This document shows, piece by piece, positions 25,801-33,416 of a stretch of 44,763 nucleotides of DNA. The stretch spans positions 1 through 44,763 of the forward strand of contig CANHKZ010000006.1 of assembly GCA_947461425.1 (NCBI GenBank), read 5' to 3'. Each line of letters opens with the position of its first letter. Within the stretch, counting starts at the first letter, position 1. Origin of the DNA: Flavobacteriaceae bacterium. GTDB taxonomy: Bacteria > Bacteroidota > Bacteroidia > Flavobacteriales > Flavobacteriaceae. Under the pieces are notes generated by a model, which saw only the letters and a program-made list of their open reading frames with translations, searched no databases and had not been told where the DNA came from. The position numbers and the translations under genes were made by a program.

Positions 25801-25819
25801 AACGTTAAGACAACGTTAA
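25801..25819 (-). promoter_or_regulatory. Possible operator: twin AACGTTAA sites
   Basis: AACGTTAA occurs at 25801-25808 and again at 25812-25819, 11 bp apart (about one helical turn), just upstream of the receptor -7 box. Each contains the palindrome AACGTT. The rest of 25820-25944 is AT-rich with no structure I can name. Confidence 0.35.
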
Positions 25820-25941
25820 AAAAAATAAACAATTTCGTGTTTTTTTAAACAATTATTGATTTTAGTGCAATTGATGAGTACAAATTTTTCAGTTTTTTAT
25901 AACTTAAGCAGAAATAAGAAGATAGCATTCTGCTCTATAAC

Positions 25942-25969
25942 AAAAAAGCGATTGGAGGAATCCAATCGC
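25942..25969 (-). terminator. pgi terminator
   Basis: GCGATTGGA (25948-25956), loop GGAA, TCCAATCGC (25961-25969). Read leftward it is followed by TTTTTTG. Confidence 0.9.
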
Positions 25970-25993
25970 GTTTATAATGTAAAAAAATATAAT

Positions 25994-27637
25994 TTACTTG
26001 TTTTTTAAAAAATGGTTCAAAAGAAATGATGTAGAACTATCGTGATGATTAAGCGTTTTACTGTTGATTTCATCCAAAATGGAATTGGCCAACTGTTTCC
26101 CTAATTCTACTCCCCATTGGTCAAAACTAAAGATATTCCATATGATCCCTTGCACAAATATTTTATGCTCATACATCGCAATTAGAGAACCTAACGATTG
26201 GGGTGTTAATTTTTGAATTAACAAAGTATTAGTGGGTTTGTTTCCTTCAAATACTTTAAAAGGCAACAATGTCGCTGCTTTTTCCTTAGGCAAACCTTGT
26301 TTGTCAAATTCGGCTTGCACTTGGGCATGGGTTTTGCCATGCAATAAGGCTTCCGTTTGCGCAAAAAAGTTAGACATTAATTTGTCATGATGATTATCAT
26401 CTCCATATAAGGGCTTCACAAATCCAATAAAATCAGCCGGAATAACTTTTGTGCCTTGGTGAATCAATTGGAAAAAGGCGTGTTGCGAATTAGTTCCTGG
26501 TTCTCCCCAAATAATCGTTCCGGTTTGATAGTTGACAGGTTTGCCATCACGACCCACACTTTTACCATTACTTTCCATGGTTCCTTGTTGCAAATAAGGG
26601 GCTAGTTTTTGTAAATACTGTGTGTACGGAATCAACGCTTCGCTTTCAGCGCCAAAGAAATTATTGTACCAAACACTTAATAAAGCTAAGGTTACTGGAA
26701 TATTTTTATCAAAATCAGCAGTCTTAAAGTGCTCATCCATTTCATTGGCTCCGCCCAATAAAGCATTATAGTTTTCAAATCCTACTGCCAAACTAATCGA
26801 AAGACCTACTGCGCTCCATAATGAAAAACGACCTCCGACCCAGTCCCACATGGGAAAAACATTGTCTGGATTAATTCCAAACTCAGTTACTTTGTCTAAA
26901 TTAGTAGAAACCGCCACAAAATGTTGGGCTACATCTTCTTGATTAGCTGATTTCAAAAACCATTCTTTAATAGTTTCTGAGTTAGTTAAAGTCTCTTGTG
27001 TAGTAAACGTTTTAGAAACAATGACAAATAAAGTGGTTTCTGGATTTATTTTTTTAATAATTTCATTTACATGATCTCCATCTACGTTGGAAACAAAATG
27101 AATATTCAATTGATTTTTATAAAACTGTAAAGCCTCTACTGCCATAGCTGGACCTAGATCAGATCCTCCAATACCAATATTAACTATATCTGTAAAAGCT
27201 TTGTTTGTATATCCTTTTTGCTGACCCGATACTACTTTATTAGTAAAGGCTTTGATTTTATTCTTAACCGCATACACTTCCGGCATTACGTTTTGGCCAT
27301 CTACATTAATAACCTCAGATTCTTTGGCACGCAAAGCAGTATGCAAGACCGCTCTGTTTTCGGTTTGATTGATTATTTCTCCACCAAAATAAGAAGCGAT
27401 AGCCTCTTTTAATCCAACTTGATTAGCCAATTCCAACAACAAAGTCATTGTTTCTTGATTGATTCTATTCTTAGAATAATCCAAAAGAAAATCATTCCAT
27501 TTCAAATTGAATTTTTCAACGCGTGATGCATCTGCTTGAAATAATTCTTGCATGTTTGTCTTTGCTATTGCAGTATAATGTTGTTGCAATTTTGCCCAAG
27601 CAGCAGTTTGAGTTGGGTTGATTGTTTGTAAAGCCAT
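25994..27637 (-). CDS. pgi: Glucose-6-phosphate isomerase
   Basis: A 547-residue glycolytic enzyme interconverting glucose-6-phosphate and fructose-6-phosphate. Visible motifs are [45 protein letters not shown] and [16 protein letters not shown] (catalytic His), with [13 protein letters not shown] near the end. The length fits the long form. The tracked start at 27679 adds 14 residues; the ATG at 27637 ([17 protein letters not shown]) fits the family and lies 29 nt after a -7 box. Confidence 0.97.
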   Translation of the reverse strand: MALQTINPTQTAAWAKLQQHYTAIAKTNMQELFQADASRVEKFNLKWNDFLLDYSKNRINQETMTLLLELANQVGLKEAIASYFGGEIINQTENRAVLHTALRAKESEVINVDGQNVMPEVYAVKNKIKAFTNKVVSGQQKGYTNKAFTDIVNIGIGGSDLGPAMAVEALQFYKNQLNIHFVSNVDGDHVNEIIKKINPETTLFVIVSKTFTTQETLTNSETIKEWFLKSANQEDVAQHFVAVSTNLDKVTEFGINPDNVFPMWDWVGGRFSLWSAVGLSISLAVGFENYNALLGGANEMDEHFKTADFDKNIPVTLALLSVWYNNFFGAESEALIPYTQYLQKLAPYLQQGTMESNGKSVGRDGKPVNYQTGTIIWGEPGTNSQHAFFQLIHQGTKVIPADFIGFVKPLYGDDNHHDKLMSNFFAQTEALLHGKTHAQVQAEFDKQGLPKEKAATLLPFKVFEGNKPTNTLLIQKLTPQSLGSLIAMYEHKIFVQGIIWNIFSFDQWGVELGKQLANSILDEINSKTLNHHDSSTSFLLNHFLKNK

Positions 27638-27666
27638 TGTGTTTGTAGTTGTTTTTATTTTCGAAG

Positions 27667-27674
27667 CAAAAATA
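27667..27674 (-). promoter_or_regulatory. pgi -7 box
   Basis: CAAAAATA on the + strand is TATTTTTG on the minus strand. It lies between the tracked start and the preferred one, which supports the shorter protein. No -33 TTG in range. Confidence 0.5.
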
Positions 27675-27736
27675 CTCAAATTAGTTTGAATTCAGTTGGG
27701 CACCTAATCCTATTCTTTTTTTGTTCAAAAATGGAT

Positions 27737-28960
27737 TTATAAATTGGCAACACTATCCAACTCTCTTTTAAGCGGTTCGATTTGTTTCAAGAAGCGGGTT
27801 TTAGAAGCTCCTAACATGGACTCGCCAGTAGGTAATTTTAAACGAAGTGCATCCACTTGAACGCCATTTTTCCAAAATCGATAACACACATGTGGTCCTG
27901 TTGCTAAACCTGTACTTCCCACCCTTCCTATTATTTGTCCTTGCGTAACATATTGACCTCGACGAACCAAAATTTTGGACATGTGTAAATATTGGGTCGA
28001 GAAAGTACCGTTATGTTTCACTTTTACAAAATTTCCATTTCCTGTTGTGTATCCTGTTTGTTCAACTATTCCTGCGGCAGTAGTTGTTATAGGTGTTCCA
28101 GTAGGTGCTGCATAATCTGTTCCTTTGTGCGCTTTCCAAATCCCTTGAACGGGATGCAATCTATTGGAACTATACCTAGAGGTAATTCTACTAAATTTGA
28201 TTGGGGTTTTCAAGAAGAAGTTTTTCAAGGTTTTCCCTTCATCATCATAGTATTCAAATTTTCCTGACGTTTTTGAGGCAAATGGGAAAGCGTACACAAT
28301 TTTACCTTTGTATTCAAAAAAAGCCGCTTCAAGACTGTCTACGCCATCGTAAATGGAATCGTTAATATACCTTTCGGTAAAAGTCAAAGCAAATCGATCG
28401 CCTTTTTTTAATTTAAAAAAGTCAATTGACCAGGCGTATATTTTTGTGATTTTACTCGCTAATGACCCTTCTACTTTGGCACTCTCTAATGTTTCAGAAA
28501 GAGAACTTTTTAAAACTCCGCCAATAGTTCTTCTTTTGATTGTAATGGGTTTTGTTTTTTTATACGCCACTACCGATGTGTCGCGTAGATCCACCACATA
28601 ATAATTTACTGCATCAGGCTGGTAAATAAAAACTTGTAATTTATTTTTTTTGTGTTTTGAACGAAGTAAAACATAGGGTTTATTGAAGCGCATAATTCGG
28701 ACATTAAAGCTGTCTTTTACTTTTTCAATAATATCATATACCTTTATTGTACCAATATTTTGCTTTTCGATGATACTTCCAAAAGTATCTCCTTTTTTAA
28801 TAGTGTCGTGAACCACATTGAATTCTGAATACACAAACCCAAATTCGCTTTTTTTAGTACTTTTTTGTTCCTGCAAATCAGCTGCATTCTCTTGTTTTTG
28901 AGTGCAGGAAAACAAGAGAATAACTAAAAATAAAGAAAAGTAGCAGGTGATTTTTTTCAT
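27737..28960 (-). CDS. M23 peptidase lipoprotein with H-x-C active-site variant
   Basis: A 407-residue envelope lipoprotein (lipobox LFSC, Cys19) with a LysM/OapA-like stretch (about 50-75, HDTIKKGDTFGSIIEKQNIG). A C-terminal LytM/M23 peptidase domain (about 255-375) follows, in MepM-like architecture. These enzymes cut peptide cross-links in peptidoglycan. The first zinc pair is present (His278, Asp282 in AHKGTDY), as are His316 and His326. The usual HxH is His357-Val-Cys359 (TGPHVCYRFW), so the zinc-ligand His is replaced by Cys. Cys can bind zinc, so activity is possible but unproven. It is the last gene of the DUF3108-TDO-M23 operon, 9 nt behind TDO. Confidence 0.9.
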   Translation of the reverse strand: MKKITCYFSLFLVILLFSCTQKQENAADLQEQKSTKKSEFGFVYSEFNVVHDTIKKGDTFGSIIEKQNIGTIKVYDIIEKVKDSFNVRIMRFNKPYVLLRSKHKKNKLQVFIYQPDAVNYYVVDLRDTSVVAYKKTKPITIKRRTIGGVLKSSLSETLESAKVEGSLASKITKIYAWSIDFFKLKKGDRFALTFTERYINDSIYDGVDSLEAAFFEYKGKIVYAFPFASKTSGKFEYYDDEGKTLKNFFLKTPIKFSRITSRYSSNRLHPVQGIWKAHKGTDYAAPTGTPITTTAAGIVEQTGYTTGNGNFVKVKHNGTFSTQYLHMSKILVRRGQYVTQGQIIGRVGSTGLATGPHVCYRFWKNGVQVDALRLKLPTGESMLGASKTRFLKQIEPLKRELDSVANL

Positions 28961-28969
28961 TGTGATGTC

Positions 28970-29908
28970 CTATAGTTTTTCGGATTCACCCCAATTGGTC
29001 AATTCATCTGTTGACCATAATTCAGGAAAAAAGATTCTACGTTGGTATTTTGGATGCATGTATTTTTTCCAATCGCTGCCGCCAGTTGCTGCCCCATCTC
29101 CTATGCCACTATGATCAATATATTTCATTGCTACATTTAAATGTTGCATGACCCATGTAATATTTACAGTATGATCAAAATGACGCATAGCTTTAATTAA
29201 TTCCTGATTTTTTTGCTCATCCAAAGGGAGTTGTTGGAACTTTTGCCAAATATTAATGGTATTGTATTCTTGCATATGACTCAAAAAAACGTTTTTATAT
29301 TTTCGCTCAAATTCTTCTAAAAAAAATGATTTTTTTCCAGTGGTATAATTTTTTCCAGCCGCTTGCCAATACAAGTGATCAAAAGCAAATTCGTACGAAG
29401 TAGTTCTATCAATAGAATCTCTATAACGATAATCGATAAGGTTGATTAAATCTGTAGCACAAAATTCTATTAATCGGTATTGTGCGCTTTGAAAACCACT
29501 TGCAGGGGTTAGCGTATTTCTAAATTTCATGTATTGTTCCACTTCCATTCCATTTTCCATAATTTCAAAAGAAGTGGTAAGCATTTCAAAATAACGGGTA
29601 ATTCGTTCTAAACGTTCTGAAAAAAAAGAAGCACTACTATTTTCAGAGTACGAAATTTGACGCATTTCCCATAAAATCATTTTGAAAATCAATTCATTGA
29701 CTTGGTGGTACATAATAAATACCATTTCGTCTGGTAAAGTTGTTCGTTGTGTTTGTAAACTCAACAGAGCATCTGTTTGAATATAATCCCAATACGTAAT
29801 TGGTTTTGACCAAAACAATCCCTCTAACTGTGTTTCTGTTTTTTGATTGATTGCTTTAAATTTTAAATCTATTTGATTTAAAATAGTTTCATGTCTAGTA
29901 TTAGTCAT
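28970..29908 (-). CDS. Tryptophan 2,3-dioxygenase family protein
   Basis: A 312-residue, mostly helical haem protein that opens the indole ring of tryptophan to N-formylkynurenine, entry to the kynurenine pathway. The substrate-pocket segment FIMYHQVNELIFKMILWE and the haem-side VMQHLNVAMKYID align with known TDOs, and GAATGGSDWKKYM matches the conserved Thr-Gly-Gly loop. No other kynurenine-pathway gene is nearby. It overlaps the upstream DUF3108 gene by 8 nt, so translation is probably coupled. Confidence 0.92.
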   Translation of the reverse strand: MTNTRHETILNQIDLKFKAINQKTETQLEGLFWSKPITYWDYIQTDALLSLQTQRTTLPDEMVFIMYHQVNELIFKMILWEMRQISYSENSSASFFSERLERITRYFEMLTTSFEIMENGMEVEQYMKFRNTLTPASGFQSAQYRLIEFCATDLINLIDYRYRDSIDRTTSYEFAFDHLYWQAAGKNYTTGKKSFFLEEFERKYKNVFLSHMQEYNTINIWQKFQQLPLDEQKNQELIKAMRHFDHTVNITWVMQHLNVAMKYIDHSGIGDGAATGGSDWKKYMHPKYQRRIFFPELWSTDELTNWGESEKL

Positions 29909-30677
29909 TTTGTTTTACTTTGAATGGTTTTTTTAAACCTTTATATGCGTCTAAATCGGCTTTTATTGAGCCCACTGCTAAACTGGCTTGTATCCTAACT
30001 GGGATTCGATTTTCATCGTCAGAAATCCAAACCGTTACACTTTCCTCTTCTTTGAAAACTCTACCTGACTGAACTAAAGGTCTAAAAATCATAGTAGAAA
30101 CGATTCCAAATTTAGTTTTAACATCATCTCGACCAATAAATTTTAACCTAAACTTGGTTGTTTCATCATCAAAAAATAGATCAATTGCTACTGATTCGCC
30201 AGGTTTGATTTTATCTATATTAGGTAAATTTCGTAAATAATAGAACGCGGATAAAATATCTTGGGTTTTTTTTGGAATCGAAAATGTCTTTTCGGTTTTG
30301 TTTTTAAAGTCTTTTATGAAAACTTTATTACTAGACCAAATAAAGAATCCTTCTTGGTTTTTAGTGTAGCCTCCTTCATTGATTTGTCTTAGAAATTGAA
30401 TTGGGACAAACGTTTCTTTATCTATATAGCTTTCATATCTATCATCCACTTTAAAAAAAAATCGAGACAACCCTGTGGTATAGCCTTTGCCAATTAAGTG
30501 AAACCGGTTTTCAGAATTGATAGTAGCTTCTTTTACTTCTAACGTGGCGTATCCCGCATTAACAAAGCCATAATGAATTCGAAATTTAAACCATTCTCCA
30601 ACCCCAAAAGCAGTTTCATCTTGAGAATAAGCCGAAAAGGAAAGAAAGAGAAGAGCTAATAATTGGAATTTTTTCAT
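29901..30677 (-). CDS. DUF3108 domain-containing exported protein
   Basis: A 258-residue protein with a signal peptide (MKKFQLLALLFLSFSAYSQ). The body is predicted beta-rich: FGVGEWFKFRIHYGFVNAGYATLEV and the later SVTVWISDDENRIPVRIQASLAVGSIKADL are typical DUF3108 segments. The function is unknown; periplasmic or envelope location is inferred from the signal. The tracked start at 30749 falls in the -33 region of a good promoter. The ATG at 30677 begins the signal peptide. First gene of the operon with TDO and the M23 peptidase. Confidence 0.88.
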   Translation of the reverse strand: MKKFQLLALLFLSFSAYSQDETAFGVGEWFKFRIHYGFVNAGYATLEVKEATINSENRFHLIGKGYTTGLSRFFFKVDDRYESYIDKETFVPIQFLRQINEGGYTKNQEGFFIWSSNKVFIKDFKNKTEKTFSIPKKTQDILSAFYYLRNLPNIDKIKPGESVAIDLFFDDETTKFRLKFIGRDDVKTKFGIVSTMIFRPLVQSGRVFKEEESVTVWISDDENRIPVRIQASLAVGSIKADLDAYKGLKKPFKVKQND

Positions 30678-30722
30678 TGTATGGCATAAAAATATATTGA
30701 TTACAATATACCTATTATATAC

Positions 30723-30753
30723 CAAAGGTATTAAAACAAAAAAACCCAATCAA
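30723..30753 (-). promoter_or_regulatory. Promoter of the DUF3108-TDO-M23 operon
   Basis: On the minus strand TTG (30753-30751), 20 bp, TACCTTTG (30730-30723). The leader is about 42 nt. The -33 element lies inside the hairpin at 30746-30764. Confidence 0.7.
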
Positions 30754-30764
30754 ATAATGATTGG
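30735..30764 (-). terminator. Hairpin that may end the patatin/uvrC transcript
   Basis: CCAATCA (30746-30752) pairs with TGATTGG (30758-30764). Read leftward it is followed by GTTTTTTTG. It is about 320 nt past the patatin stop, and it overlaps the next operon's -33 element. Confidence 0.5.
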
Positions 30765-31083
30765 ATTTTTGTGCTATTAACTAACCAAAAAACTATAAAT
30801 TATGAAATTTATATCAAAATTTGAAAGGAAACCACCCCTTTCATTTTTGTTTTACAAATTTAGGACAATCCAAAGGGTTTATTTTAAAAAAAACAGACTT
30901 TAACAAAAGATTTGCTATATATAAATTAGAAGACGCTTATTTTTTTACATAATAAAAAAATAACGACCTTTTTTAGTGATTAATCTAATTTATTTGAGTA
31001 TTTTTTTGAAAATAATTCTAAAATATATGTTAAAAATAAACTTTTTTTATCAAAAATACAATTGTGAAAAGTAAATTTTAACT
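30765..31083. other. AT-rich gap with a possible 33-codon basic ORF
   Basis: No ORF-track gene lies here. On the + strand an ATG at 30802 opens 33 codons to a stop at 30903 (MKFISKFERKPPLSFLFYKF...). The peptide has about ten Lys/Arg and one Glu. TGAAAGG (30822-30828) / CCTTTCA (30837-30843) form a hairpin within it, followed by TTTTTG. Only a 7-of-8 match to a -7 box (GATTTTTG, 30764-30771) precedes it. It may be a small gene, a remnant or chance. From 30904 to 31083 I see only AT-rich sequence. Confidence 0.25.
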
Positions 31084-33411
31084 TCAAAACCAAAATCCCA
31101 CACTGAACCAAGTGTATCCTTTGGTATGTTCTGGCGACCAAGAATATTTCACTTCAATAGGACCAATTATTGTTTCCAAACCATAGCCTAGAGCATAGCC
31201 TGAATATTTAGGTAATGAAATCCAATCTTTAGATAAAAACAAATTTTTATCAAGATTTGCAAAATTAGCCGAGAAATTAAGGTGATTTTTCTTGAAAAAT
31301 ACATAATCAATTGTTCCCGATACTTTGATAAAACTATTGGCTGCAAAACTTAAAAAATCATACCCGTAAAAAGGCTTGAAGTTGTTGATAGTATTGTAAC
31401 CATAGCCCCCCATAACAAAATTAAACAAAGGAATCCCTTCGTTTCCAATGGGCAAACCCGCATCTCCTTGAAATTTGAAAGTAAAGGAATTAGAAACTGG
31501 AAACGCTTTTGCAAAATCAGCTTTTAAAACTGAAAAAGGTTTGAAATCATTTTGAAAATCAGAAGCAAATAAAATCGCTTGAAAATCAGAGGAAAAAGAC
31601 CAGCCTCTTTTTGGAAAAAATTTGTTGTCAAAAGAATCGTATTTAATGTACCCAAAACTGCTCCAATAACTAAACTTGTCATTTATCGGATTTGCTATTG
31701 TTTTAGATGAAATTTGTAAATACTTTAATTCTATTCCCGCGCCAAATAAAAATCGTTGTGCAATACCTTTTTGTAAGTATGCCCTAGTAGTAAGATCTAA
31801 ATAATCAACATTGATTTGATTTACGCCGGTATCTAAAATCGATTTGGTGATATCTTGGGTGATATTCCTATTGAACTGACTCAATTGAGATTTAAATCCG
31901 TAACTAAAATTGAACCCATTATCTACATAATAATCTAGATTGTATCTGAAATTATCTCCTAATATAATATCTAGCGAAGCAAGATCATTTTTAAATAAAG
32001 TGTTTTTACGTGTAATGTTGACTAGAATGGCGCTTTTAAATAATTCATCGTAATGCAATCCTAATTTTAAATAGGTTTTTATTGGATTTTCTGATAATTC
32101 TAATTGCAATTGTTCTTCTAGCTCATTTTTTTTAAAAGAATAACTAATGGAACTGAAATTCTCTGTAGCTTGAATGGTATTAATCCCTGATTCTAAATGA
32201 CTATAAGTAATTTGTTTACCAGGTTTGAACCCTAACTTACCCAAAACATAATCATTAGTGAGCGTACTCAATTTACTGCTGTTAATTTGTGTGAATTTCA
32301 AACTATACAAAGAAATAGGCAATTTCGGTTTCTTAAAATAATTTTGATCATTAGCTAGAACTTTCAATTTTTCATAAACAGCAAAAGCCGCTTCTTCTCC
32401 TCGTTGAATAATTTCTTTTCCTCGATCAAATGAAAGCACTCCAAAGTTTTTAATATCAGGGGTAATATAAATATCGGTTCCTTTTATTTTATTTTTCATT
32501 TTTTCGATGGAGTGTAAATTGGTGATTTGAACCAAAATTTTTGTTGCATTTTTCAGCTGGGTTTTATCCCACAATCCGTCTTGGACATCAACCCCTATAA
32601 TTAAATCTGCTCCTAAATTTTTAACCTCATCAACGGGAAAATTATTAGCAACGCCTCCATCAATTAGTAATTGACCATCAATTTCAATCGGGGTAAATAA
32701 GGTTGGAAATGCAGCACTCGCTAACATGGCTTGTGCCAAATTACCTTTGTTGAGCAACACTTGTTGACCAGTTGCAATATTGGTTCCTATACAAATAAAA
32801 GGAGTGGGTAATTGATTGAAATCGTTTACCTGTCGCACATGTCGTGTAAGTCGACTTAATAAATTGAAGTTGTAAAGTCCTTTAGAAAGCGCTTGCGGAA
32901 TGCCTATTTTGAAATTACTAAAAGGTAGCGATATAGCATACGATTCATCATTTCGTTTTTCATAAAAACTCTTGGCTGACCTCGGAATGTAATCGTTTAG
33001 TAATTCATTAAAATTAGTTTTATGAAAAATAGAATCTATTTGACTAGCGTTATAACCTGAAGCATATAAACCGCCAACAACAGCACCCATACTAGTTCCT
33101 CCTATATAATCAATTTTTAAACCCGCCTCTTCAATTACCTTTAAAACCCCAATATGAGCAAATCCTTTGGCTCCTCCGCCACTTAATACCAACCCTATTT
33201 TAGGTCTTTTTTGCTCTTGGGCAAAAGTATTTTGAAAACTAGATAAGTACAGTGCCGCAAATAGCAAGCCCCAGATGGAAGTGGAAAGCGCCGAAAGAAC
33301 AAAGTCTATTTTTTCTTGAAAAAAAAGAGCGACAACGGTAGCTCCTTTTTTTTCCTTAGAAAAAAAGAATTTTGAAAGAGGACTTGGAACGGACAGCTGG
33401 GATAGGCTCAT
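31084..33411 (-). CDS. Patatin-like phospholipase fused to a surface-antigen beta-barrel
   Basis: A 775-residue protein. The patatin domain (about 70-270) has the oxyanion loop GGGAKG (78-83), nucleophile motif GTSMG and catalytic DGG in IDGGVANNFP. A POTRA-like linker (about 340-430) and a BamA/D15-type barrel to the aromatic C-terminus (SVGFWF) follow. This is the layout of PlpD-like (type Vd) patatin proteins. The first 48 codons coincide with a REP-like element, and the hydrophobic signal segment (LLFAALYLSSFQNTFAQ) begins just after it. The true start may be the ATG at 33411 or the TTG at 33267. It lies 5 nt behind uvrC. Confidence 0.85.
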   Translation of the reverse strand: MSLSQLSVPSPLSKFFFSKEKKGATVVALFFQEKIDFVLSALSTSIWGLLFAALYLSSFQNTFAQEQKRPKIGLVLSGGGAKGFAHIGVLKVIEEAGLKIDYIGGTSMGAVVGGLYASGYNASQIDSIFHKTNFNELLNDYIPRSAKSFYEKRNDESYAISLPFSNFKIGIPQALSKGLYNFNLLSRLTRHVRQVNDFNQLPTPFICIGTNIATGQQVLLNKGNLAQAMLASAAFPTLFTPIEIDGQLLIDGGVANNFPVDEVKNLGADLIIGVDVQDGLWDKTQLKNATKILVQITNLHSIEKMKNKIKGTDIYITPDIKNFGVLSFDRGKEIIQRGEEAAFAVYEKLKVLANDQNYFKKPKLPISLYSLKFTQINSSKLSTLTNDYVLGKLGFKPGKQITYSHLESGINTIQATENFSSISYSFKKNELEEQLQLELSENPIKTYLKLGLHYDELFKSAILVNITRKNTLFKNDLASLDIILGDNFRYNLDYYVDNGFNFSYGFKSQLSQFNRNITQDITKSILDTGVNQINVDYLDLTTRAYLQKGIAQRFLFGAGIELKYLQISSKTIANPINDKFSYWSSFGYIKYDSFDNKFFPKRGWSFSSDFQAILFASDFQNDFKPFSVLKADFAKAFPVSNSFTFKFQGDAGLPIGNEGIPLFNFVMGGYGYNTINNFKPFYGYDFLSFAANSFIKVSGTIDYVFFKKNHLNFSANFANLDKNLFLSKDWISLPKYSGYALGYGLETIIGPIEVKYSWSPEHTKGYTWFSVGFWF
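33266..33410. repeat. REP-like intergenic element, copy 2
   Basis: It runs from AAGCCCCAGATGGAAG to GACAGCTGGGATAGGCTCA. Inside are two poly-T/poly-A hairpins (33309-33324 and about 33346-33366) and, between them, GAGCGAC/GTAGCTC (33327-33344, one mismatch). Its end motifs match copy 1 at 138-214, although the middle differs. It fills the space from 7 nt past the uvrC stop to the signal-peptide codons of the patatin gene. Confidence 0.6.
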
Positions 33412-33416
33412 AAAAA

